Virus record (IMG/VR): IMGVR_UViG_3300008120_000362
Location: 1-29,165 of that record
From: a virus
Length of the DNA stretch: 29,165 nucleotides
Strand: one strand, 5' to 3'
The position numbers were made by a program, and so were the translations under genes. How positions within the stretch are numbered: the stretch's first letter is position 1; the number at the start of each line of letters is the position of its first letter. This document shows, one piece after another, positions 18,254 through 25,650 of the stretch. The notes under the pieces were generated by a model. The model was not told where the DNA came from. It did not search any database and worked only from the letters and a program-made list of their open reading frames with translations.

Positions 18254-18450
18254 CTGACAATATCTATCGTTTTAAAGTAGATGATTATAGGAATAGAACA
18301 GACAATAAATACTTTCCTAATACCGAAGAGGATTGGAAGGAGTTTTTGTGGAAAGTACATTTTCTTGGCGGCAAGTCAATGATACTGCTATGGCATTATG
18401 ATCAAATGGAAAAGAAAGCACGAGAAGAAGCAAGTGATAAAGATTCTTAA
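18250..18450 (+). CDS. Small hypothetical protein (66 aa)
   Basis: A 66-residue charged protein starting in an ATGA overlap with the previous gene. It has an aromatic core (TEEDWKEFLWKVHFLGGKSM then LLWHYDQM) and a lysine/glutamate-rich end. There are no membrane segments or motifs I recognise. The start is convincing because of the overlap; the function is unknown. Its 3' end overlaps the beginning of the longest version of the next frame. Confidence 0.55.
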   Translation: MTDNIYRFKVDDYRNRTDNKYFPNTEEDWKEFLWKVHFLGGKSMILLWHYDQMEKKAREEASDKDS

Positions 18451-18712
18451 TGCTGTTAAGACAATGTCTCATGGCTCGTATTGGACAAAAGCCAATACCG
18501 TAGAGGCTTGGGGGTTTGCAACAAAAATTGCAATCATCTTCCCTGGTCTACTTTTAGGTCAACAGTTTTGGTGGCTTTATATATTTGCTATAATATCCAG
18601 TTTAGCTCTGATATGGTCATCAACAGAAAAAACGCTTCCAACCATTATTCTTTTTAATGTTGCCTGGGTTATCTTGGCAAGTCTTTCTATTTTAAAACAT
18701 TTTTTGCAATAG
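18398..18712 (+). CDS. Small membrane protein (up to 104 aa)
   Basis: The frame encodes a cationic N terminus followed by about three hydrophobic segments: ATKIAIIFPGLLLGQQF, WWLYIFAIISSLALIW and TIILFNVAWVILASLSI. The start is uncertain: ATG 18398 overlaps the previous gene by 53 bases, while GTG 18434 (after GAGAAGAAG) and ATG 18464 would give 92 and 82 residues. None has a clear ribosome binding site. The size and topology would fit a holin-like or other inner-membrane phage protein, but no endolysin gene is seen beside it. It ends in TAG, and the same frame stays open for another 45 codons (see next entry). Confidence 0.55.
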   Translation: MIKWKRKHEKKQVIKILNAVKTMSHGSYWTKANTVEAWGFATKIAIIFPGLLLGQQFWWLYIFAIISSLALIWSSTEKTLPTIILFNVAWVILASLSILKHFLQ

Positions 18713-18850
18713 GTAGACACGAAACAAAACCAGTTACTAGTGTTAGTAGGCATATTTATTTGCAGTTTTTTCTATGAAAAAAATGACAATTTTGATAAGG
18801 ATTCAATAAAATGGTTAAATAGCCCTCAAAAAGGTGTAAGATCAGGATAA
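18713..18850 (+). other. Open in-frame extension after the TAG of the membrane protein
   Basis: Directly after the TAG at 18710-18712 the same frame is open for 45 codons to a TAA at 18848-18850, encoding a hydrophobic stretch (LLVLVGIFICSFF) then a polar tail (YEKNDNFDKDSIKWLNS). A GTG at 18740 could start a separate small protein but lacks a good ribosome binding site. It may be a degraded or independent small membrane protein, a readthrough extension or chance. Apart from this the 143-base gap before 18856 shows no terminator or RNA gene. Confidence 0.25.
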
Positions 18851-18855
18851 TTCAA

Positions 18856-19146
18856 ATGCTATACAACGAAAACATTACTTATGATCAACCTGGCTTGAGC
18901 TATGTTGGTACTATAATAATTAATGTTGAGGGCTTATTAGACCCTATAATCATTTCTAATGTTAACGTTGCCATTACCACATCTCAGGATTACTCTAATG
19001 CAACAACTGTTGCAGTACTATCTTACGATATCTACCCAGAAGGCATAATCACCATACAGGCCACTCAGTCGCAGGCAAATGCCTTAGTTGAAGCGGTTAC
19101 CTCTTCTGGTTCTGGCACCGCAGAAATAACGCTATTACAATTTTAA
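18856..19146 (+). CDS. Small beta-rich structural protein (96 aa)
   Basis: A 96-residue protein that appears all-beta (GTIIINVEGLLDPIIISNVNV, then TTVAVLSYDIYPEGIITIQA), with a final ALVEAVTSSGSGTAEITLLQF. CAGGA near 18843-18847 precedes the ATG. It lies just upstream of the connector gene and opens the neck region. No membrane segment, cysteines or catalytic motif is present. I do not recognise the family. A small virion protein of the neck or head surface is the likeliest reading, from context and fold texture only. Confidence 0.6.
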   Translation: MLYNENITYDQPGLSYVGTIIINVEGLLDPIIISNVNVAITTSQDYSNATTVAVLSYDIYPEGIITIQATQSQANALVEAVTSSGSGTAEITLLQF

Positions 19147-19161
19147 ATAACTGGAGTCAAA

Positions 19162-20064
19162 ATGGCCATAAGCAAAGTTTTAGTTAACGATACTGTTAGA
19201 ATTAAGGTAAAGTTCGTAGACACTGACCCAATAACCTTAGAACAAACAGAGGTTAGCCCAGTATCTGTTTCTGTTGTTGTTTTAGATTCAGATGGGACGC
19301 AGATAGCATCAGCATCAGCAACCCAAATTACTAGCTCAGAATATTATTATAATTTTTCTACAGCAACAGCTGGAGAATATACAATTAAATTTACTGGGAC
19401 CTTAGCAAATACGACTTCTATTACGGTTAGTCAACAACTATATGTTAGTTCTATTACCGAAGAATATAAGCCGTCTATTACTTTGAGATCTGATGAGACA
19501 ATATCTTTTGCCCCAGACATTGATCCATTATATTTGGATCCAGAAGAAATATTATCAATATTTCCGGAAGCAGGACTTTTAGAAATAGGAGAGTTAGTCT
19601 ATAATTACTCAAACGAAGTAAAAGAAATGTATTCTATTCAAGATTCAAATACAAATCCAGATTTACCATTTACAGTACTAGAATATATTAAGGCTTCAGT
19701 TTGCTGTGAGCTTAGTAGAACTTATGGATTTGGGGGAGACGACGAAATGAGTCTTAAGCTTGCAGACCTAGAAATAACAAATAGATCAGCACCAAGGGAT
19801 GTTGCCACCAGATCAAATGCAACCACATGGTGTCAAATAGCTGCTTCTTTAAGAAGAGAAATTTTAGCCAAAAAGGTTTATATGAGAGGGGTTCAGCCAA
19901 AGAACCTTCCAAACAAAAAAACTTTTACTTCTGGAAAAACTGTAGATCCACAAACAGGAAAATTAATATACTTGTCTGATAAAGAATTATATGGCCCAGG
20001 AAGAAAAACTCCAACAGATCCAGATGACCCAATGCCAGACAGAGGCTTAAGACAATATGATTGA
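19162..20064 (+). CDS. Head-tail connector with N-terminal Ig-like domain (300 aa)
   Basis: Residues ~5-105 form an Ig-like beta domain (VSVSVVVLDSDGTQIASASA, EYYYNFSTATAGEYTIKFTG). Similar texture opens the sheath-like protein at 20436. Residues ~120-240 are helical (DPEEILSIFPEAGLLEIGEL, VLEYIKASVCCELSRTYGF, WCQIAASLRREILA), the form of the adaptor proteins that bind under the portal. The C-terminal tail is polar with PDDPMP. GGAG precedes the ATG, and the stop overlaps the next gene by 8 bases. Gene order connector, closure, terminator, sheath supports the role. The domain fusion is not typical of the short adaptors of HK97 or SPP1 type. Family assignment is moderate. Confidence 0.55.
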   Translation: MAISKVLVNDTVRIKVKFVDTDPITLEQTEVSPVSVSVVVLDSDGTQIASASATQITSSEYYYNFSTATAGEYTIKFTGTLANTTSITVSQQLYVSSITEEYKPSITLRSDETISFAPDIDPLYLDPEEILSIFPEAGLLEIGELVYNYSNEVKEMYSIQDSNTNPDLPFTVLEYIKASVCCELSRTYGFGGDDEMSLKLADLEITNRSAPRDVATRSNATTWCQIAASLRREILAKKVYMRGVQPKNLPNKKTFTSGKTVDPQTGKLIYLSDKELYGPGRKTPTDPDDPMPDRGLRQYD

Positions 20065-20434
20065 TGCTAAAAAAATATTTGAAAAGATATTAAAACAATG
20101 GGGACATGATATATTCTTGCAAAGAAGATTGTCAGATGATTTTGTTTATAACGATGTCCTAGAGAGGCATACCACTAGATCCTTATACGCTAGAAGTTTT
20201 GCGTTATCAAACGCTAAAGAAGAAGTGCCAGAAGGAGTTATAACAAATTCTGAATTAGTTTATTATTTTAAATCAAATGTTAATCCAAAACCTGGAGATC
20301 GCATTTATGAGCAATCTTTTAATTCTTTAGAAGATACTATTATTTATGTGATAGACGACAGTTATGGCGTCAGGGGAAAAAGAGGCGAAATTAACTATTG
20401 GATAGTTGGTGCAACAAAAGAGGTTCCAAGCTGA
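20057..20434 (+). CDS. Probable head closure protein (125 aa)
   Basis: A 125-residue protein whose size, place directly after the connector and motifs suit a head completion/closure protein (SPP1 gp16 or lambda FII type), which seals the portal channel and provides the docking face for the tail. It begins with a short helix (DAKKIFEKILKQWG), then beta strands, and has the hallmark GDRIYE, then TIIYVIDDSYGVRGKRGEINYWIVGA, where such proteins carry a beta-barrel core. The start lies 8 bases inside the preceding gene. There are no cysteines or membrane segments. Confidence 0.6.
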   Translation: MIDAKKIFEKILKQWGHDIFLQRRLSDDFVYNDVLERHTTRSLYARSFALSNAKEEVPEGVITNSELVYYFKSNVNPKPGDRIYEQSFNSLEDTIIYVIDDSYGVRGKRGEINYWIVGATKEVPS

Positions 20435-20435
20435 T

Positions 20436-22025
20436 ATGTTAATAGCAAAACCAAAAGAGTACGTAGAAATACAGTTTACATATAAAGATGGATATCAGTA
20501 TGTAGATCCAACAGCAGATATAGTTGTATATCTAAAAAGAGGAATTGGGACTCCTGGAGCAGTAATAGATGGACCACTCGTTTATGACATAGATGGCATC
20601 ACTGCAGCAACCCCCACATATATTCAAAACATATCTACAACGGCAACTATAGAAAGAGTTTCCGAAGGTTCATATAAACTTAGGTATATGCTGCCACAAG
20701 GTTTATATAAGGGAAATTATACAATACAAATTTCAACTATAGCTAGTGCAACAACATCAATTAAAGAAACGTATATACAGTGCAATAACCCAAATAATAT
20801 TGATGAAGAATTTTCATATAACGATAAAAGCATATCAATATCGAATAGATCAAAATATGTAGAAATAAATAATCTATCTACCAATTCAATTCTTCTCATA
20901 GGTCACACTGACGCTCTTCAAGAGTTTGAAATATATCGACCAACGTCAATGCAAGACGCAATTAATGTTTTAAGAGCTGACTTTGATTCTCCGTTAACTA
21001 GGGGAATCTTTGATTGTTATGCCGCAGGCGGTAGAGACATTTATATTATGTCGTGTGGCAGTATGTCAGAGTATGTTGCAGATGTTTCAAAAAGAAATGA
21101 AAAAATATTTGCAGACGATGCCGCCACACCAAATATCTACTCGTTCTATGAGTTATACGGAGCAAAACTCTCTCTCTGCTACGAGATACTTTCTGATTAC
21201 GAATTTATAGACATAATCGTTCCACTAGAAACATCATTTATTTCAAGTGGTGGAGTTAATTTTGTAAAACAATTAGCAGACCACTGTCACCAAATGCAGG
21301 TCTCTACTGGCGAAGTGCAAGTGGGAATTATTGGCTCAAGAAGCTCTCAATCAAGACAAGATGACATTACAGAAATCAACAACGCAAACTTTGAAATAGG
21401 TTCTTCAATAACATCATCTGGTGAGATAACAAAAGATAGTGGAAAATATATTATCTTAATATATGGAGAGTCTGTTTTTAATCATAAACAAATAAGAAGA
21501 TCTTATGTCGGTTCTATGGCTGCAGCATATGCAGGGTCACTTTCTTCAAATAGAATTGACTATGGAATGGCCAAAAAAAGAATAGAACCGTGCCTTTCTA
21601 TATTTGGAAATGAAATTAATTCTGAACAAATGGCCATATTAACAAATAAAAAAGTAAATACAATATTTTCAGGAAATAGAGCAAGAAGGGGAGCGCTTTA
21701 TGATGTTAGGGTTAGCGGAGATTTAACTCAGTCTATATCTGAAAATTATTCAGATTCGTCTAACGTAAGGCTAGTTGCCATGATAATAGCTGAAGTCCAG
21801 TCTATGGGACAAAATGCAATAGGTAAATTCGCCAACGATCATCTAATAAGATCAGTTGACGGCTTTATGCAACAGTTAAAAATTAATGATATTATAAGAG
21901 ACTATAATTTTGACGCCTATGCAGACAAATTGGAAAAAGGAAAATTGTATCTTACTATTTCTATAACCTCTGTTAGAACACTAAGGTCAATATCTTTTAA
22001 TGTAGCAACGGGCAGAGGAGCTTAA
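20436..22025 (+). CDS. Sheath-fold protein with N-terminal beta domain (529 aa)
   Basis: Start taken at ATG 20436, one base after the previous stop; a TTG at 20406 is in frame but less likely. Residues ~1-125 form a beta domain (IERVSEGSYKLRYMLPQGLY, GNYTIQISTI). The rest follows the tail sheath fold, parallel to the main sheath gene 800 bases downstream: SMQDAINVL...GIFDCYAAGGRDIYIM matches EQDVIDAF...GFIELLAGGAERIFIV; IDIIVPLETSF matches PDIIVPWG; and SYVGSMAAAYAG begins the conserved core. The C-terminal LTNKKVNTIFSG...ISITSVRTLRSISFNV matches the sheath's LSDAGVNTVALN...LTPAFELKNIDVQV. Lying among neck genes, it may form a special first ring, neck or terminator-associated sheath layer. 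It is clearly a paralog, not a redundant copy. Confidence 0.65.
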   Translation: MLIAKPKEYVEIQFTYKDGYQYVDPTADIVVYLKRGIGTPGAVIDGPLVYDIDGITAATPTYIQNISTTATIERVSEGSYKLRYMLPQGLYKGNYTIQISTIASATTSIKETYIQCNNPNNIDEEFSYNDKSISISNRSKYVEINNLSTNSILLIGHTDALQEFEIYRPTSMQDAINVLRADFDSPLTRGIFDCYAAGGRDIYIMSCGSMSEYVADVSKRNEKIFADDAATPNIYSFYELYGAKLSLCYEILSDYEFIDIIVPLETSFISSGGVNFVKQLADHCHQMQVSTGEVQVGIIGSRSSQSRQDDITEINNANFEIGSSITSSGEITKDSGKYIILIYGESVFNHKQIRRSYVGSMAAAYAGSLSSNRIDYGMAKKRIEPCLSIFGNEINSEQMAILTNKKVNTIFSGNRARRGALYDVRVSGDLTQSISENYSDSSNVRLVAMIIAEVQSMGQNAIGKFANDHLIRSVDGFMQQLKINDIIRDYNFDAYADKLEKGKLYLTISITSVRTLRSISFNVATGRGA

Positions 22026-22026
22026 A

Positions 22027-22767
22027 ATGCCACAAAACGCTTTTAGATTTCCGGTACCAAGCGTAAACGAAATTAATAATGATAGAATGTTTGGAGCACC
22101 CCTCCAGGCATCTGGTAATTTAACCTACCTAGAATTCATTGCAATAGTTAAAGCACTTTGGGAAAATGCCTACCCAGATATTAAAATACAGCCCACTGCA
22201 AGTGGGACATATGCTGAGTATCCGGTTATCGTTTATGGTCTTGAAATTAGAAAAACACATAGTTCAGAACCAAAACCGAGAACTCGAAACAGTCAAGGGT
22301 CGCCAAATGTTATGGTGTTTGGGCAAAGATTTCAAAATGTTGTTAGTTTTACTTTAATAACAAAAGCTGATCAAGGAACCTCAAAAAGCGATCTTGAAAA
22401 AAGATATTCTGGAGCTCAAGTAGCTGATACTTTAATAGAGATATTTGAAGACTTTATGTTGGAGCATACTCCCGTATTTAAAAGGCTAGGGGCTGCAGAG
22501 TTGGTCTATTCTAGAAGACTTTCTGACTCAGATATCAATAGGGATAATACAGATATTGTTAAAAGAACAGTCACATACATGCTAACTACAGAAAAACTGA
22601 TCGCTACATCTGTGGATGTTATCGAAAAAATTGCCATTGACGTTAGAAGATATATGGCTTATGAGCAGTCAATTTTGGACCATAAATCTGATTTTGCTAC
22701 TCCAAATTATGATAACACGGAAATAAATATAATAGACCTATATCAAACTTCTACCCCAAACAGTTAA
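22027..22767 (+). CDS. Probable tail terminator/neck protein (246 aa)
   Basis: A 246-residue protein, GAGGAG before the ATG, one base after the sheath-like gene. It has an N-terminal helix (LTYLEFIAIVKALWENAYPD), a strand-rich middle (YPVIVYGLEIRKT, QRFQNVVSFTLITKA), a helix with AQVADTLIEIFEDFMLEHT, and an RLSDSDINRDNTDIVKRTVTYM segment followed by TTEKL. This resembles tail completion proteins, which cap the tube at the neck and end with a strand near 'RTVTYMLTTEK'. Its place between closure, sheath-like and sheath genes agrees. No enzymatic motif is seen. The specific assignment is moderate. Confidence 0.5.
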   Translation: MPQNAFRFPVPSVNEINNDRMFGAPLQASGNLTYLEFIAIVKALWENAYPDIKIQPTASGTYAEYPVIVYGLEIRKTHSSEPKPRTRNSQGSPNVMVFGQRFQNVVSFTLITKADQGTSKSDLEKRYSGAQVADTLIEIFEDFMLEHTPVFKRLGAAELVYSRRLSDSDINRDNTDIVKRTVTYMLTTEKLIATSVDVIEKIAIDVRRYMAYEQSILDHKSDFATPNYDNTEINIIDLYQTSTPNS

Positions 22768-22773
22768 TGTAGT

Positions 22774-22803
22774 TTGTTTTTATAAGTTTGTTATTACTAT
22801 ATA
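22774..22803 (+). promoter_or_regulatory. Candidate promoter upstream of the sheath gene
   Basis: The 81-base gap contains TTGTTT (22774-22779) and TATATA (22798-22803) with an 18-base spacer, in front of the strongly translated sheath gene. The region is very AT-rich, so the match is weak evidence. Confidence 0.25.
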
Positions 22804-22848
22804 AAAGAAGTTAAAACCAAACTGCCCCAATCGGAGGTCTATAGACTA

Positions 22849-24126
22849 ATGGCTCTACCAGGTGTAAAAACAGTAATTAAAGATCGCTTTTATAGCATCT
22901 CTAGACAGGATATTCCTGTCGGTCCACGAATCTGCCTCATCGCAAGAAGAGGTGCGGCAGTTGCTGGAGATAATTCCAGCAGAGTAAAGGATCTTGACGT
23001 AGTTCAGGCTACAACTGAGCAAGATGTAATCGACGCTTTTGGCGAAGACTCAGATGTCCATAGAGGATTTATTGAGCTTTTAGCAGGAGGCGCAGAAAGA
23101 ATATTTATTGTTCCTCTTCCTTCTGACTCAGTTTTTGATCACAGCGCTGGAACAATTACAAGTTCATCCAGCTCAGGAGTAAACGTTTTTGATGCAGCGT
23201 TTGCAGCAGCAGAAGCTGCGCAACCTGACATTATCGTTCCTTGGGGTCGCGGAGGTCATCCAGATGACTGGCAAAGTCCAGCAACTCCTGGTGACGACTA
23301 TGAATATGGTTTCTATGCAAATAATGCGACAACAACTTCAAGCTGGGCCTATAAGGTTGCAGTAAAAGTTAAAGAGATAAATGAGAACTCACACTCATGC
23401 TTCGCAGTTATGGGTGTTAAGCCCTATAATCCAGGAACTGGAAACGTTACAGAAGTAATGACACCAGCAGAAGTAGCAACACACCTAAATACAAGTGCAA
23501 CATCTGGAAGTGTTCTTAATACTTTGATCACCAGAGATGGAACAAATATGGCAGAAGTTGGCAGACACGTTGTTGTTGTTGCTAGCGAACTAAAGCCAGT
23601 AAATTATGTTTCTACTTGGGGTTACGCAAATGGTGCAACAACAATGGCTGCTGCAATAAGCAGAATGGCATCCTTTACTTCTCCTGTTAACAAGACTGCA
23701 TATAACGTTGCTGCAATGAGATACAACCCAACAAGAACTCAGCAAGAGAGATTGTCAGATGCGGGAGTAAATACTGTAGCACTTAACTTTAATAAGATAC
23801 CAACCTTCATTGAAGGCTTAACAATGGCATCTTCAACATCTGACTATACAAGAGTTTCTACAATGAGAATTATCAACGAAGCAGCTCTTTTGGTTAGACA
23901 AGTATGTCAGAAGTTTATTGGAGAAGCATCAACCATTCAGACTCGTAACTCAATGGAAACTGCAATCACATCAGCTTTAAGAGGTATGCAACAAATTGGA
24001 GCTTTGCTAGATAGTGACTTTACCGTAAGTTACATTCCAGCAGAAAACAAAGCGATTGTTGACCTCGTTCTGACACCAGCATTTGAACTCAAGAACATTG
24101 ATGTTCAAGTAGCAATTAACCTATAA
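22849..24126 (+). CDS. Tail sheath protein (425 aa)
   Basis: The contractile sheath subunit. It opens MALPGVKTVIKDRFYSIS and VPLP follows the GAERIFI strand, as in many sheaths. Key regions are EQDVIDAFGEDSDVHRGFIE, IIVPWGRGGHPDD, VAAMRYNPTRTQQER, DAGVNTVALNFNKIPTFIEG and the conserved C-terminal core with MRIINEAALLVRQVC, a helix (METAITSALRGMQQIGAL) and the last strands ...VDLVLTPAFELKNIDVQVAI, where sheath subunits mesh together. GGAGG at 22834-22838 precedes the ATG. The tube gene follows 35 bases later, the usual order, and the two share a transcript ended by the terminator at 24872. It surrounds the tube and contracts to drive it through the host envelope. Confidence 0.85.
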   Translation: MALPGVKTVIKDRFYSISRQDIPVGPRICLIARRGAAVAGDNSSRVKDLDVVQATTEQDVIDAFGEDSDVHRGFIELLAGGAERIFIVPLPSDSVFDHSAGTITSSSSSGVNVFDAAFAAAEAAQPDIIVPWGRGGHPDDWQSPATPGDDYEYGFYANNATTTSSWAYKVAVKVKEINENSHSCFAVMGVKPYNPGTGNVTEVMTPAEVATHLNTSATSGSVLNTLITRDGTNMAEVGRHVVVVASELKPVNYVSTWGYANGATTMAAAISRMASFTSPVNKTAYNVAAMRYNPTRTQQERLSDAGVNTVALNFNKIPTFIEGLTMASSTSDYTRVSTMRIINEAALLVRQVCQKFIGEASTIQTRNSMETAITSALRGMQQIGALLDSDFTVSYIPAENKAIVDLVLTPAFELKNIDVQVAINL

Positions 24127-24161
24127 ACCATAAATAAAAATACCGAATTGGAGGGTATAAA

Positions 24162-24851
24162 ATGGCAGGAGAATACTATGATGGTCCAGTTAATAAGTAT
24201 CTAAATACTTATACTACATTTTCTGGAGCAGATATTGTTGCCACCTTTGGTGGCGTTGAAATTGGAGCTCTTTCTGGAATTACATTTTCAGTAACAAGAG
24301 AAAAGGCACCAATCTACACTATGGGTTCACCAAACCCACGCTCTTTCTCAAGAGGCAAAAGAGGAATTGCAGGATCATTAATCTTTACTGTTTTTGATCG
24401 TCCAGCTCTTTACCAGATGATTGAAGCTCATCATGCAACAGACAACTCAATGAAGTTCTTTACAAGAAGACACAACACTCTTCCTGGAGATCCTCAGCAC
24501 AAGAGAGGAATTGCAGAGTTTACAGATCAGTCACGTGACATTGTTTCACAAGTTCCATATTATGCGGATCAAATTCCTCCATTTGATATTACCGTAACAT
24601 TTGTTAACGAATATGGACAGGGCGCAGTAAGATCAATTTATGGAGTTGAGCTTTTGAACGAAGGTTCTGGAGCTTCTATGGATGACATTGTTATCGAAGA
24701 GACAATGACATACGTAGCTCGTGAAATTGGTCCAATGTACAGAATTACAACTGATCAACTTGGAAGGTTTAACACTGGAGATCTTAAGGATCTTATCAGC
24801 TCAGACGCAGCTGGACAAAGTGGCTTAAATACCCAAATTATTAGACCATAA
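24162..24851 (+). CDS. Tail tube protein, major (229 aa)
   Basis: The first of three tandem tube-fold proteins. Beta-rich residues include EIGALSGITFSVTREKAPIY, GIAGSLIFTVFD, a middle insertion with DPQHKRGIAEFTDQSRD, IPPFDITVTFVNEYGQGA, IYGVELLNEGS and a closing MTYVAREIGP. It is 229 residues, slightly longer than small tubes of T4 gp19 type (~160). GGAGGG precedes the ATG. It directly follows the sheath gene and precedes a strong terminator, as expected for the most abundant tube protein. Hexameric rings of it would line the tail channel. The C-terminal tail is polar. Confidence 0.75.
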   Translation: MAGEYYDGPVNKYLNTYTTFSGADIVATFGGVEIGALSGITFSVTREKAPIYTMGSPNPRSFSRGKRGIAGSLIFTVFDRPALYQMIEAHHATDNSMKFFTRRHNTLPGDPQHKRGIAEFTDQSRDIVSQVPYYADQIPPFDITVTFVNEYGQGAVRSIYGVELLNEGSGASMDDIVIEETMTYVAREIGPMYRITTDQLGRFNTGDLKDLISSDAAGQSGLNTQIIRP

Positions 24852-24871
24852 TATTTAATTAAAACCCGCAT

Positions 24872-24917
24872 AATATGGAGGACGTGATTATTTTCATGTC
24901 CTCCATATTGTTTTCTA
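24872..24917 (+). terminator. Strong hairpin terminator after the tube gene
   Basis: A perfect 12-bp inverted repeat, AATATGGAGGAC (24872-24883) and GTCCTCCATATT (24898-24909), extends inward by about four more pairs (one G-T) leaving a short TTATTT loop. It is followed by GTTTTCT. It sits between the tube gene and its first paralog, whose own ribosome binding site (TAGGAG) comes directly after the hairpin, so the downstream genes would be read at lower level. Confidence 0.8.
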
Positions 24918-24926
24918 GGAGTATAA

Positions 24927-25646
24927 ATGACATCACTTCAACAAAAAAAAGATGAGATATTCAGATATGAAAGTGGGGTCACTTCCAATAGATTAGCTAA
25001 AGGAATGCCAGACCCATTTTCTAACATGTCCTATGCTGGAACTGATATATCAGCAACAATAGTTGTTCCAAATATAGATAGGAATACCAAGACAGTTGGA
25101 GAAGCTGATATTCTTGAAATGGCAGAAATTCAAACAATATCTTATTCTATTCACCGAGAAAACTCACCTGTTAGAACTCTTGGTCACGTAAATCCAAGAG
25201 GATTTGTTAAAGGTGGAAGAACAATAGCGGGCTCTTTAATCTTTACAGTTTTCAATGAGTATGCGTTTTATAGAATTAAAGAGTTTAGAAATATAATGGC
25301 AGAAACTGGATTATTCTTTGCGCCATTAGCAGACATGCTGCCACCATTTGATATAGTCTTATCTTTTTTTAATGAATATGGAATGGCATCTAAAATGAAG
25401 ATTTATGGCGTTACTATAGTAGATGAAGGTGGTACAATGTCTGTTGACGACTTAATCACCGAACAAACCTACACCTTTATGGCTAGAGGTATGCAGCCAC
25501 TTGTAAGCATGGAAAAAGATCCAATGATGCTACCAGATGATGTTTATGATGCATACGAACAAAGGCAGAAAAACTTTTGGAATTCAAATTCCACAGATAA
25601 GTTAACAGAATATACAACTTTTATAGACAGGGTTCCAAGGGCATAA
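24927..25646 (+). CDS. Second tube-fold protein (239 aa)
   Basis: A paralog of the major tube. TIAGSLIFTVFN matches GIAGSLIFTVFD; HVNPRGFVKGGR matches SPNPRSFSRGKR; LPPFDIVLSFFNEYGMAS matches IPPFDITVTFVNEYGQGA; and TYTFMARGMQP matches TMTYVAREIGP. It has a longer N terminus (about 20 extra residues) and a polar C-terminal tail. TAGGAG at 24916-24921 precedes the ATG. Lying after the terminator, it is probably made at a lower level, as expected for a minor tube such as a baseplate tube initiator or a tail-end protein (T4 gp48/gp54-like in role). That role is inference from paralogy and order. Confidence 0.65.
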   Translation: MTSLQQKKDEIFRYESGVTSNRLAKGMPDPFSNMSYAGTDISATIVVPNIDRNTKTVGEADILEMAEIQTISYSIHRENSPVRTLGHVNPRGFVKGGRTIAGSLIFTVFNEYAFYRIKEFRNIMAETGLFFAPLADMLPPFDIVLSFFNEYGMASKMKIYGVTIVDEGGTMSVDDLITEQTYTFMARGMQPLVSMEKDPMMLPDDVYDAYEQRQKNFWNSNSTDKLTEYTTFIDRVPRA

Positions 25647-25650
25647 TAAA

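Noticed and set aside
18713-18855. tRNA or structured RNA in the largest non-coding gap
   Set aside because: No cloverleaf arms or strong inverted repeats are visible in this gap, nor in the other short gaps apart from the two terminators.
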